From Centroberyx gerrardi (lineage: Eukaryota > Chordata > Actinopteri > Beryciformes > Berycidae), in the NCBI RefSeq assembly GCF_048128805.1, contig NC_136012.1, forward strand, positions 6,920,121 to 6,984,120: DNA of 64,000 nt, written 5' to 3'. Shown in pieces: positions 34,811-48,100 of the stretch. The translations under genes and the position numbers were made by a program. Position 1 is the stretch's first letter. Each line of letters opens with the position of its first letter. The notes beneath the pieces are model-generated. The model ran no database searches, was not told where the DNA came from, and was given only the letters and a program-made list of their open reading frames with translations.

Positions 34811-37656
34811 CTTGATGCTCTCTGGGTCTTATTACTGGCAACTCTTTTAAATATTGCTTAAAGATTTTACATGATTGGCTAGCTAGTTAGCAACTGAATG
34901 GTTAGCAAACATTGCTCATAGCATTACATACATAGAACCACTGCCAATACAGCCATGCAATTTATCATAAGATGCCAAGTATGTGTAAGATGCAAGTATG
35001 TGTTGTCTTACAATAATTTTTATAATTAAATTAAAATATATAAATACAATACATTATATTGTACATATTGTTTTTTAGCAAATGTGTGAATGGTATAATG
35101 TTCAGCTGAGTTAGAGTGGAGGAGGCTGATGTCACTATTCACTCTGCTACACTTCATAGACTGTATTTTGAAATAATTTAAGTGACTTTATTTTGTACTA
35201 CATATTCTACCTTAAGTCAATGCCCTTATGTTTTAGTTATTCCTACATACTTAATGCTAGAACTTATAGTCAACTTTAATTGTCTAATACAGTATTGTAG
35301 CCTACATTTTTTACTTGTATTAAACTTTATCATTCTACTTATACTTCTGGTTCAGTGGGTAGAGATAAAACAACTGCCCCATACACCTCTATTGTAGTTT
35401 TAACTATTTCAAACAGTTTTTCCTTTCTTTTTCCTCTTCTTTCTGTATTTCTCAGTGTAATTTTCTCTTTATCTTCAGTTTGTCAACGTGAACCTAACAG
35501 CAGGATCATTTGCACAGTCATTTAGTATGTGATGTATGTTGAATTTTCAATTGGTGTATCCATTCTTCCTCAAACTCAAATGCAGTTTCTTATGCCACCA
35601 AAGGTAACCAAAGAATGCAAAACTAAAGAAAGTACACATCTAAGTTTCCTATGCATTCAAATTATAATATAAACACTAATATGTACTTTTACTATTAGAG
35701 CAAGAGTTTTCTCATAAATAAAACCTCTGACTTTTGTTCTCAACAAGATTCTTTCATAAGCCATTGAGTGGCCTTGATGTATTACATTATGAGAGCCAAG
35801 CAAGTCTTCTTATTAGGGCTAATGGACTCTTATTTCAACATCATAGCAACTATTAGCCTACTTCACCATGCATGATTAATTCATTGAATATAGCCACACA
35901 TTAGAATTCAAGAGGGAAGGAGGTTGTGTGTCTAGAGAGAGAGAGAGACAGCAAAAGAGAGAGAGAGACGGGCAGCAGAGAGTGTGTGAGAGCAAATGAA
36001 GAGAAAAGAGAGAGGAAGAGAGACAGAGAGAGAAAGACAGGGAGTCTCCTGTTAAAGTCTAAATTAAAGTGTACATTTTCTGGGAGACATAAATCCCATC
36101 TAATTAAGTATTTCCCTAAACGAGTAAGGAGGTGGAAAGCTTATTTGCAGACCCTGAGACATTTATTAGGCCGTGGGTGTGTGTGTATGTGTGTGTGTGT
36201 GTGTCCTTGGTGCAGAGCCAACAGAGCTGACAGGTTAGATTTATAGGTTTAATTGCCATAGGTAACCATGCAGTCAAATAAGCTCTCAGAGATATGGTTT
36301 AGCATCACACACACACACACACATACTTGCACACAGACTAATGTAGGCCAAAATGTATGGACACACACACATCACATGCACAGTGTAGAGATAAGTGTCC
36401 ATTAGCCCCAGTGGGAAATCTGGTCTGAGTAGATTCTGATACATGAATATTGTTGTTATTTACTCAATGCTTATATACTGAACACACACACACACACACA
36501 CACATTTCAATAGTTCACTTAAAAAATGACAGACGGCTTTTCAACCCCAAGTTAAAATCTTACAGAATCTGTCTGGGTAAAATTCAGCTTTGGAACTTTA
36601 AATAAAAACATCTTGTGCTTTGACTCAGACGTAGGACGTTAATTTCAATGGATTTCCCCCAAAGTACTTGCATGTTTTGAGATGTTCTGGATCCAGACTT
36701 GCATCTTAAGTTCTTTGGAAGTGTAATATATACTCTTGAGAGGAGATGGAATAAGTCAAGCAAACCTGGCAGTGTTAAATAAAAAATACAATCAATATGA
36801 CTTTTTTTCCATGTAATAATAGGCCCTAATGTAATGTTACCTGCTGTGGATGGGAATGAGACAATTTGGCTGTTTTAGGATTTAATCATCTCAGTGAATT
36901 TCTCTTTCCTTTACCACACAAATAATTATTTCCCAGATACTGACAGCAGCCTAAGGCTTTCCGAATGAATGGTAAACAGAAACAGATCAATGACCGCAGA
37001 AACCAAAAATCACATGCGAGACTTTCTCCACTTCAGAACTGAAGCACAGAGACACCAGAAGATCATTTGGAATTTTCCTGTGACCCGAATCAGACGCTTT
37101 CCCCTTTGAACTCCGACCATAAATGACGATTACGCCGATAATATACTTTTTTTTTTTTTTTTTATCTCATTCTCCAAACAATAGCCTCTCGTGGCTGTAA
37201 TTAGCGATGGAATTAGATTTTGCTGAAAACGCATTTTAGCCCATTTTCCAACCCCCCAGCCTCCACCGAAGAGTTGATTACAACCATTCAGCTCCATTAA
37301 AGAGAGACCCACTCCAAACTCATTCGCTCTATCGCGACGTGGCAGAGTGGCAATTTTAATAGATTGTCTCTCCCCTCATTCTTTGTCCACCTGTTTAAAA
37401 GTGATTTTGTTAAACAGTGATTTTGCCATTCAGCTCGGGCGGTATCACGGCTCGGCGCCGCTAACCAGGGAAGAGCTCGTCGGCCCTAATTGAATGACTC
37501 CTGATTAAAACCGGTTTCACACTGACAGCCGACACCTCGCATCTCCCCCCGCCGCCTAATTGGCTGCTTCCTCGCCGCTTCCACGTGCGCCGAAGTTTAC
37601 AGACGGGTGTGATCCACGTCAGGACGAGTCTGCCGGACCGTAGAGAGCACACAGCC
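34811..37656. other. Intergenic region
   Basis: AT-rich; (GA)n at 35933-36040, (TG)n near 36178-36205, (AC)n at 36306-36322 and 36483-36504. 37380-37620 is a GC-richer patch with no credible gene. Confidence 0.45.
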
Positions 37657-37848
37657 CGTGTTTGGACGGGTAAAAACAGCTTGGTTTACCGCAGAAGACA
37701 CCAAAGACACGATATCCTATAAATGAATTAAAATGGATGTGATTTAATCTCGTATTTGTGGACATTTCTCCACTGTCAGGTGTCAAAACAAACCAGCCTG
37801 TCATGTTTCCCGCCTTCTGCGTTTTCATTGGTCCAGCCATCAATCCAC
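37657..37848 (-). pseudogene. Stray copy of IDS promoter/exon 1 edge
   Basis: Matches 53777-54010 in the same orientation. Shared blocks include cttggtttaccgcagaa, caccaaagacacgatatcct, ctgtcaggtgtcaaaacaaa and attggtccag (the CCAAT box). The start codon is changed: gene-strand aagATGttttt is aagCTGttttt in the copy. No exon 2-like sequence follows it. It is therefore a non-coding relic about 16 kb downstream of the gene. Confidence 0.8.
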
Positions 37849-37982
37849 CTATTACATGCAACGCCAATCCGTGAGAGTATTGCAATTAAACATGCTGATT
37901 TTGTTAGTCCACCCTAACTATCTAGTGGTATCATTAGCACAGCACTGATACAATGTAACTGCATTAGTAAATAGCCTGCTTG

Positions 37983-38153
37983 TTAAAAGATAAATATTTT
38001 CAACTTGAGGCATATTTTCCTAGTTTTTGCTGCATCATCAAGCTCTACAGTGAAGTAAGTTTAAGAAAGCTAAATTTTGAACACAATCGTCATGATGGCA
38101 TAAACTAGGAAAATAAGGCCCAGGTTGAAAATAAGCGGAATTACCCTTTAATG
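37983..38153 (+). mobile_element. TTAA-type MITE family 2, short copy
   Basis: A 171-bp version: left end includes cctagtttttgctgcatcat, right end cgtcatgatggcataaacta then ggaattaccctttaa. The centre of the long copy is missing. TTAA at both edges. Confidence 0.72.
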
Positions 38154-38203
38154 ATGACAATTTATTTCACTTAATGTTATCTAACTAAAGCACATCAACT
38201 TTT

Positions 38204-38994
38204 TTTATTTTATTTATTTATTTATTTTTTTATTGTTGAAATAGCATTACAAACAAAAAGAGTGACATAGAAGATAAACAAGACAGACATAATGGACAGA
38301 CATACAGACAATAACATCAAGCAGTTATGATGTATGTGATGATATGATAAGAGTCCGGGGGCGGAGAGAAAGAAAAAGAGGTAATGTTGAAGTTATAGTG
38401 AAAATAAATATATGATGTAACAGCAATATCATTATAATAACAATAATAAAATAATATGATAATAATATAATATTACTATCACTATCATCATTATATACAA
38501 TACAATATAATATAATATAATATAATAATGACCATTAATAATTAACATTACATTTATATGGCAATGAGGAGAGAGGCCAGACCGGGGCACCGGAGAGGCG
38601 AGCGAGAGGCCCCCCACCCGGCCCTCCAGCAACACAACCGGAAGCCCCGGCGGGAGACAGGCGGCGCGGGTCAGGGAGGGACCCAAACCCCCTCCCTCTT
38701 TTTTTTTTTTTATTTATTTATTTTTTTTTCTTCCTTTTTTTCTTTCCTTTTACCCTCTTTCTTCCTTTTTGTTAGTTTAGTTTAAGTTTTTAGTTTTGGG
38801 GAGATCTTGCTTTGAGCCACGCCCAGGCCCAGAGGAGGGCGCTGGCCCGTTGCAGGTTTTGTGCCTTGTCCTGCCTTGGACCACTCCCAGACCGTTTGGG
38901 AGGGAGTCTGTCCGCTGAGGAGTGACATTCTTTGTTTTCTTTGATTGTTTATTTGTTTTTTGTTTTGTTTTTGTTTTTTCCTTAAGAGGGAGGG
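38204..38994 (-). mobile_element. Reverse-strand non-LTR retroelement or SINE with target duplication
   Basis: Flanked by direct 14-bp copies of gcacatcaactttt (38190-38203 and 38995-39008). The left edge is a T/TTTA-rich tract, i.e. a poly(A)-like tail on the minus strand. The interior includes GC-rich blocks (ggccagaccggggcaccgg, gggtcagggagggaccc). No protein frame, so a truncated LINE or a composite SINE. Confidence 0.75.
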
Positions 38995-39008
38995 GCACAT
39001 CAACTTTT

Positions 39009-41366
39009 CAAGGGAGACCTGGCCAATGACAAACACCACACAGCAGTGTACACAAGCTGAAACACAATCAAAATCACATTAAAAAAAGGTTAAGTGTGAG
39101 GTCAAAGGTCACCGGTCCAATAGCAGGCCGGCAGCATCAGGCACCAAGCTTACACAGCTCCTGACTACATGAAGCATAGACAGCTGCTCGTCTCCGATAC
39201 TCCGCCATTCATCACAACAGAAACCCTTTCATGCTGTACACATTGGCAGCTTCTTGCTCCAGGTAATGCATGAACTCAACTGCAGAATAAACACCGACTG
39301 CACTTTCTTCCAAGAAAAGACAAAATCTAGGTCATATAGCCAAAGAAAGGCAGAAAATGATACGAAGAGGGTGGAAACCAGCGCTCGGGTCAAGCCAAAG
39401 TTCAACATCAGTCCACAAATTATTCTGAAGAACTGGAAAATTTTTGTACGGAGCTACCGGCTATGTTATGGCACAGCGTAAAATTGGTCAAATAAAACAC
39501 TCTAGGCAGGTTAGTAGCCTCAAAATAAAAGAGAACATTCTGTTAGCGGAGTCTACATCCTAGTCTACAAAATCAATTTAGGTGTTGAAAGCATTTCCTT
39601 TGAAAAATGTTTCCCCCGAGAAAAGATTTCGAACCCACTGCTTTACGTCCTTGGGAGGGATCGTGCAGTATAAAGTTTGTTTACTACGCCTCACTCTATT
39701 GTACACACACACACACACAGACCCTTGAGATGAAGCACAGGCATGATGCAGCTGAGCTAAGCGTTTCTCCACACACACGCACACACACCTCTCCTCTCCG
39801 TCTAATGTAATTGTGCATGTCGCCAAACGTTAACAGAAAGGCGGCGCGTGACCCGCCAGAATATCAGCCCCCGTAGCCGTAATGTGATTACTAGTGTATG
39901 AAACATAATGATGGAGAGCGGATGACGGTGAGACAAAAAGGAGAGTGGACTACAGAGAGAGAGAAAGAGAGAGAGAGAGAGAGGATCAAATGGAGAGAAA
40001 AACAGAAAAGTAAAGCGTAATGTAATTGCCATCAGACGATCAATTTGGCGGTGGTCAGGGATCAGTGCTCCAGATGATAAATATTGATCTAATAAAGCCA
40101 GTGAGGCGGGGATATGAGCCGACAACGTACACAGGCCCAGAGTGGAGATGGCAGTTCCAGCTGCTACACCGACTCCAGACTTTAACCTCCATCTCCAAAC
40201 GTAAACATGAGAAATCAAAGACTCATACAAGTCACAGCAGGGCTTCGGAAAACAGCAGAGCTACTCTCATCCAGCATAGCAACCTCTAACCTTACTGTGT
40301 CTGTTACAGAGTTGATTTGCTGTTACGGTGGAACGAGCAGCGGCTTGTGACTCTGTAATGTCATTGTAGGTGTTTGGCAGGTTAATTGTTCATGTTTGCT
40401 GATCTATATTGAGGTAGTGAAACTACAGTATCTGGTAGATAATCCTCACTGGAAGGTTGGTTGGGCGGGGGGGGGGGGGGGGGAGAGAGAGAAGTCACAC
40501 GACCCTTCATTTGCAGCATATGGACTTCTTACAGTACATTGTTCCACACATTTGATCGCTTGGAAATTGAAAAATGGTAAAAAGTCCCAAAAAGGCGCGA
40601 GACTGAATTGCATTTTTCAATATGCAATTACGAGTCTTTTGACCGTTTGCGTCGCCCGGGCCGATTGAATCGGCGGAACCACGTGCAAGTTAGCATACGA
40701 GAGGTTCAGTCTGCTGGCGAATGAAGGGTCAAAATTCTTCTCTGCTCTAGAGGGGAGAGAAGATAGAGAAAAAAAAAAAAGAAAAAAAAAAGAGGGAGAG
40801 AGGGTAGGTGGGAGAAGGAGAGAGAAAACACTAAATAGACTGGCGGCGTCCCTGAGGACCTCACTAGCTGGCTCCCTCACCACTCTGCAGCTCCACACTT
40901 CTGCAGTGTGTGAGCAGAAAATGCATTACGTTTGTGTGTGTCTGTGTGTGTGTCTGTGTGTGTGTGTGTGGGGGGGGGTTAAGCAAAATATGCTGGTGAA
41001 AGAGTGTTTCTGTTTTGAGTCAAACAGAGTGAATGATGTTGAGAGAATAAGTGACTATAAAAGAACACAGAGTCAAGTTTTTGGTTGCTCCTTTGCCTGT
41101 ATTATTTTACTGAATGCATTCTACAAAAATATTTTATTTTTTACAAACCAATCGATACACATATATAAATATATTAACAGCGTGTCCTTGCCCAGCTTGA
41201 GATGTGAATTATTTCTACAGCATATATTTTTTATTTTCCCTTCAGAAAGCGAGTGCTCAGGCTTAAGGCTGCTCCGACACAACCGTGCTAAATTCACTTT
41301 TACATTTTCAATGTCCTGCAAAACCTTGTAAGGTCCTTAAAGCAGACTGAATGATCAATAGCCTGC
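39009..41366. other. Intergenic region between AFF2 and IDS 3' ends
   Basis: (GA)n at 39955-39983, a G-run at 40467-40484, an A-rich patch at 40770-40790 and (TG)n/G-run at 40935-40979. No gene seen. Confidence 0.45.
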
Positions 41367-41372
41367 TTTATT
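41367..41372 (-). terminator. IDS: IDS poly(A) signal (candidate)
   Basis: TTTATT on + reads AATAAA on the gene strand, about 670 bp past the inferred stop. It is the first canonical signal found downstream of IDS. Confidence 0.5.
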
Positions 41373-42036
41373 AGAAATGATCGGTATCACTATTAATCAA
41401 ATCATCTAATTCTTTAGGTTTCCTCAATATTCCTTCAAATGAAGAGAGAGAGAGTCCGTAGCTGATAACAGCTTGTAAGATGCTATATTAAGAATTCCCA
41501 AGACAGAGGCAACACTGTCACAACCAATCAGAACGGTTCATCGAGCATTCGTGCTTCCTGGTGAGGTCGACAGAAAAAAAGTTGCTCGACTCAACTGCTC
41601 AGACTTCTGTGTGGTGTGAAGTGTAGCGAGCAGCCTGCAAGATGTGTAAATTGGGCAATCACAAGTTTGTCCATTCACTGGTAAAACGGGAGTCATTTAA
41701 GAATAGAACGACACTTCCTCCACACAAGTGAACCAACAGGCTTCCGTACAGTAGACGTGAATGACAGGTGTGAAGCGGCCATTCACTGGAAAACACTGGG
41801 AGTTGTGTTTGGCAGGAGGAAGTCAAAACCAGTCACAGACACTACAATTGAGCCTGAGGATTAATAGCGATACCACATATTTCTGTTTGAATCAAGTGTT
41901 AATTATATTAAAAGGCAATGTTCAAGTTTTCCGCCCCCCCCCTCCTAGATTAAGCCTTTCTTCCACCGATCTTCCCTTTGTACTCGTTGTCTCCGTCCAT
42001 CTGTTGTGTTTCATTCTCGTCTCGTCATCACGAGCA

Positions 42037-42117
42037 TCACGCCTTCCCTCTACTCGTTTTCATCCCTGCTGTGAGGTAGAGGAGCTGCAGCCTCATTCTC
42101 TTCTGGAGACTCGCAGC
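42037..42117 (-). CDS. IDS: IDS exon 13 (inferred C-terminal exon)
   Basis: After a good acceptor (ctgcccag) the in-phase frame reads [26 protein letters not shown] then TGA at 42039-42037. The residues are helical and basic. There is no human counterpart, since human IDS ends earlier, so this call rests on splice signals and phase only. Confidence 0.5.
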   Translation of the reverse strand, partial: AASLQKRMRLQLLYLTAGMKTSRGKA

Positions 42118-45100
42118 CTGGGCAGCAACCACAAACCACAAATGGGGAAAAAAATAAAATGAATGAGAAAAACTATAAATATTTCAATCAGTAATATGGA
42201 AGCAGAGTTAAAAGTCAGAACCAGGAATCAAGAACTGCAAAATCAGCCATCAAACCAGCAGTTGGAAAAAAAAAAAAAAAATGAATGGAATGTTTCTGAA
42301 AAGGATGCAAACTCACATGATGAAGGTTGGCCATCTTCCTCATCATCAGGCGGTAGTCAGAGCCGTTGTAGAGGTTGTTGTCCTGACCGGGGTCGTCTTC
42401 CAACATGTACAACTCTCCAGCATGGACATCTGATACGTTCACCTACACGGAGAGACAGATGGACGCATGGATAAATATAATCTGTTATTGTCTTGGCAAA
42501 TGTCTTCCAACATATTGAGCGAGACAAGATGGATAGATCCATCATACAGTTCTCCAGCATGAACATCTGATACATTCACAGAGAGACGGAGATGCACAGA
42601 TAAGAGAGAGAGAGAGGATGATTGTCTGATACATTTGCTGCTTGAAGCTCTACCTGATATGTTGTGGGGTTGAAGCCCAGCCACAGTGTGTATCTGTAGT
42701 CCCAGGATCGTAGAGAGTAGCCCATGACCTTTATCTCCTTCAGAGAAGGGAGATCCGAGTTCACCTGAGAGACGAGCATAAAACTTTTTAATAGCACCTT
42801 TAAAATGAGCGCACGCTGTAGAAACTTCCCTGCAGTGCTGGCAAACCGGCCGCTGCCAAGTCGGCGTGCCAGCCCGCCGATGAGCTGATGTCAGGTTGCC
42901 AAATTGTTCTGTACAGAGATTAACCTACAGCAGCTGCGGCGCTCATCTGGATATTTTAATCCAAAGATACGGTGTCACTGGCAGGCCTGATACAAGCAAG
43001 CACCATGATGCAAAAGCAAGAGGAGCAGAAGGTTACACTGCAACATCAGGACTGAACGATGGCATTTTACAGGACTTCAAAAGCCATTCATTCAAAGTAA
43101 CAACCTGACATTTTCATATAAATAAATGAATATAAAACAGTAAATATAAAACGGTTATAGATGATCATTAATCTCTCAGAATGAACTCTGAATTTAATGA
43201 ATGTTCATCCCGTTCCTCTTCATCTATCTGCACCTATAAATGAAAATATCCATTTGTCTATCTGAACACCAATTTATCAACCCATCCATCTACTGGAGAG
43301 CCTGTCTACCCCTCCGCCTCTCCTTCCATACCTGTGGTGTATCAGCAGGTCTTGGGTACTGGCTAAAAGATATGTCTTCCGCATCCTTTCCTCTTTCTCT
43401 CCATCGGAAGGTGTAGGCCAGGTTGTCTCCCTCTGTACACAGCTGCTCCTGAAAGCAACAGGAGAATGAAGGGAAAAATGGAGGACTGTAAGGAAATGAG
43501 GCAATCAATTAGGGCGCGTTCACACCAAGCATGTTTGAAGCAGTTTACACATTTAGTTCAGTTTGTTTGGCCAGATGAGAACAATGCCATTTGAACACCA
43601 GAGAAGGTCAATTACAGCAAAGAGCATCCAACATGCTTAGCTTAAGACACAGAGAGTGGAATCAGATTAGTTTTGACTTTTGTTTACAAGTCCTGGTTCA
43701 CTTGCAATTGAGCAGTGTGAACCTAAATGAACCAAATACAAAAACGCAACAAACTAAACTTTTCCACTATGGCAATTGGTGGACAAATGAAAACAAAATG
43801 TAGGTCTGTTCGCACCCTTACTGTGCAAACAAGTGCTTTTTTCTCTAAAAAGACTAAATGAGTGAATGAATGTTCATCCCTTGATACCTTGAAAGAAACA
43901 TCGGGACAAGGTTCAGGTGCTCTAAGGCCAGCCAAGTAGGAGACGGTAGGAAAGACGTCCACCAACTCCACCACGTTTCTTATTATTCTGTCAGCTGGAG
44001 AGAGACAGAGACACAGACAGAGACACACAGAGAGAGTCATCTAGCCATAGAGGACGTAAAAGTGAAGATATCCCTAAATTTAAGTAGACGACCTGCACTT
44101 AAATTTCATCATCATTGCGCCATTGTCCTTTTGAAGTAAAAACCGTATGGAGGCAAAATATTAAACAGAGTATCCCTGTTTAAATACTTAGCGCTCTCTA
44201 TATGTATATGAAAGACTATCAAAGATAAGTTGGCATTTTTTTGTCAAAAGGGGCAATAAAGACCAAGAATCAAAAACTGACAGTGTTGTCTTTTGACTCA
44301 ATCTTTTGATCCATATTAAACTCTAGATGAGAAAAGAGTAGAAAGACTAACTTGACCTTATGTTTTTGACTTTATATGCATGTCACTATCAAATGAAAAA
44401 AACAACAACTGTACTTTAATTTTTTTTGAGCGGCAATTCATTTGTTTTCACTCAAAAATATAAATAGTAGAAGGCTCTCACTCTTAAAGCTGCGCTCTGA
44501 TTGGCTGAAGACATCAATAAAGGGGAAGGTAGACTCCTGTCTCGGCCTACCACGGGCTGTGGTGACGGCAGGAACGTAGAAGATGAGCGGGACGCGAGTG
44601 GACACATCAAAATTAGAGTATTTCGCCCATTCACCATGCTCACCTAATGACCAGCCTGGGATATACAGAGAGAAAGAAGAGAGATCAGCACAGATGCAAG
44701 TCACTACACTGAAGAGTATGTAGCCCATTCACTGTGTTCAGAAAGACCGAGCAGAGAGACTGAATTGGATTACCCGAGAAGGTTTTAAACACATTTGGAC
44801 AGCTATGTTCATGTATCTACATTTAACAAATACAGTTTTAGGTACAGAAAAGTGTTTGAGGTAATGCATTTCACTGATGTTTTCCCCAGTCATGTTAAAT
44901 CTGCATGCCATTTGATTGGTCTAGGCTCGGTACATGTCAAACATGTCATTTAATTTACTTTCTGGAGAGGATTCACTCCAGCATCCTCCACTGAAGGAGA
45001 CTTAAAGAGATGCTTTAAGCTTCTTCCCCTCTCCTGCATTGAGAAAGCAGGCAAAAAGGAAAATCTATATATATAGTTTCCAAATCACAAAGTAAAAAAA

Positions 45101-48100
45101 GACAGGTAGTGCAGGAAAAGAGGAAGATTTTTAGAGTACACCCAAACATGGGAGGAAGGAAGTAAGGGCACAATATGCTGTTACCACACTGCCATCTAGT
45201 GGAGAAAGAAGGACAGGCAAAACTGTCACATGTCAGGAATATTTTACTTTGGTACATTTACTTTGAGTTTTTCATCTCCTTACCAATGATGGCAAAGAAA
45301 AAGAGGGAGTGTGTGAACTCAACATGATCAGACGTTAACACCACCACAGTATTATCAGCCAAAGCACTGATGTATGTGTGCATGTGTGTTGTGCATGTGC
45401 ACTAACCATGATCTGAGCTGAACACCACCATAGTATTGTGAGCCAGCCCAAGCTCATCAAGTGTACTGAGCAGCTGTCCAACCTGAGCGTCCATATAGGA
45501 AACAGCAGCAAAGTAGTGCTGACGGATACGCAGCTGGAAGACCATGACAGAAAACAGTTAGGACTGAGAAAGAAAAACAGTGTTAAGTGTGTATAGGAGG
45601 GGAGGTAGGAGGGGGGTGGGGGGGTGGGGGGGGGTGGGCTGTATCTTGATGAAGGTCAAGGAACCGAAAAGGGTTGGCTGCAACTTTTAACTGATTTTTG
45701 GATTGCCTTGGACCTCTTTCTTTTTTTCCGCAGACCCTTATTTTAATCCAAAGAACACCCAACCCCACAATCATAACATAACATTAGAAGCTAAGAAGCT
45801 TAGGAAGTCTTACGGGTTGTTTTACTCAACAGCCTACAACCCTTTTTTCTTTACCTGTATGCATTTTAAATTGGGAATTCTAAAAGGGTGTGAATTGTGG
45901 CTAATTGCAGGCTAATGTCACCCATGGTACAACCTGAGCAAGGTATGGCTCTGGTCAACACAGGGGTAGCAACATGGAACCAAAATACAAATGGTATAGT
46001 GTTAACTGCATCTGGAGTGGCCAGTTCACACCTGGAAGTCTTTAGGAATTGGTCCATAGGGGAAGCTAGTGTTGAGTTTCTGAACATCTTCTCTCCTCCT
46101 CAGGTCCATCCAGGGGTTGTAGGCCACAGGGGGAAGGAGGTTGGGAACACTGGGGTCAGGGGCAAGGGTCATTTGATCTATGGGATACAGACTCAGGTAC
46201 TCCTGTAATACACAAACACACAAATTTAGCTATTGTAGAGCACTTCTTAAAGTTAAACTTCTGTCAAAAGGAAAAAACAATCACATAAATATAAGGACGC
46301 CTTGCACTGTTGGCTCCATTGTTGATGTTTATTTTATGGGTCTTCTGTTTTATGTCTTCTGTCGTGAATATGCATTGTGTTTTGTGCTGCACCCACGTTT
46401 CCAATTTGGGACAGTTAAAGTCTTGAACTTGAGGCCATGAAATAGAAAACTTTTAAAATAATGCACTTTAAGATTTCTAATGGCACTTTTCACCTCCAGC
46501 TAGGAATTTGGTGCTAGTAAGCACAGGGAGAGAAACAGGACAACAAAAGTTGACACACACACACACCTTTTGCAAGTGCAAGTGCATGCTGGGGGCATCT
46601 ATACCTAGTGGGAAATAATTTGATCCACTCTCAGAATCTAGCAAGCTTACTATCTATTTTTCAAAAACTACAACTTTGCCAAGACATAGAAAATAAAGTT
46701 TCATTACTGTCTGGCGTGTTACACTGGAAAAATAGATGTTAGCAATGCAACAGTAGAAATGATCTTAAAAGTTTGCAATGGTTTAACGAAGTAAGACATC
46801 TATCCAGCTTGTAGATTAGACCAATAACAAACTGATTGAATTTGGGTAAAATTAGAGTTTACAAATCTAAGTTGTTTCAAGGGAAAATTCCATTGATTAT
46901 CTCTAAAATTGAATAAGCTACGTTAACTGCATTATAACCCCCTTAACATAACAAGTAGTGTTTTTATTTTGGTCTGTGTTAAGTGACAAAACAGCATTCT
47001 ATATAGGGAGGGTAGCCAGTACTGAGTCAACCAACCACCAAGCTCAGGAACTAGCTAGTACACAGGAAAGGAATTAGGATCCAGGACTGTATGTGGCAGT
47101 TAAAAAACCACTTGATAAGTTCTACATGATGTGAAGATATATACATTGTATTTAGTGGTGCCATTTTTCTGGCCATCTCAATATCACTGGCTGACATCAT
47201 CCTTTGTGTTCTCCACCCTTTCAGTCAGGGAGGCTGTGGTAGTAGAGAGTGGATCTGGGTCACAGAGTAAAGTGGGCTCATCATGCAGACCGGCTGCCCT
47301 GACTACTGATCAAGCCAAACTGAGCATCGGCACATCGCAGCACACAGCTATTTGATAGAGCAAGCAGAGGTGCACACAAGTGGATGCCCCATTTCCCCAA
47401 GGGGATTACTGAAGTTTAATCTCATTTTACTCTGAATGCTAATGTGTCCACATTTAATATTTCTGTATTCTAACTTTTTGCATACAATATTAAAGTAATC
47501 TGTCAGAGTATACAGTTAAACAATCTTTGCCTGTGGAGTTTCATATAATGCGTTTCTATGCAATTATAACATATAGGCTAAAATACTGACAATCCCTTCC
47601 TCAAACAAAACGATTCATTAGCTCTTCATAACGAAGAAGCAAGTGTCCAAATTGCTTTCTATGGCTTGTGATCCATATAGGAGAGACTTTCATTCACTTA
47701 GATGAATGCAAATGTCATTTATGAGCTTTTTACTGAGCTTTTGGTCTGTTAACCTAGCGGGCTGCTGGCAGATTCCCAGCAGGTAGCCTACCGGTATGTG
47801 ACTAATAATAAATCACATTTTTCAATAAAGTAGTTTTTGCATTATTATTTCAGCAGCAGTAGTAGTAGTAGTAGTAATAATAGTATCAGTTGCCTATACC
47901 AGTAATATTTTTAGGCTATTGTCCTAAAAAAACAATTGTATTTTATTTGAGCACTTTGAGCATTCTTTACAGAATAGTGGTAAATTCTATCATTTTTAGC
48001 CATACCGGGTGCTGTGGACCAGCCAAAAGAAGTCATTCTGCATTGGTGCCATCTTTTGTTGAGGTAAATAAAGGCCCTGGCCATTACTGTAAGTTTTACA

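Noticed and set aside
39802..40230. 142-codon minus-strand frame between AFF2 and IDS
   Set aside because: Low-complexity Ser/Leu/Phe reading of a (GA)n tract; no homology or splice support.
47131..47355. 74-codon plus frame preceded by tttcag
   Set aside because: The acceptor is plausible, but there is no partner exon, no family match and the strand is opposite to IDS.
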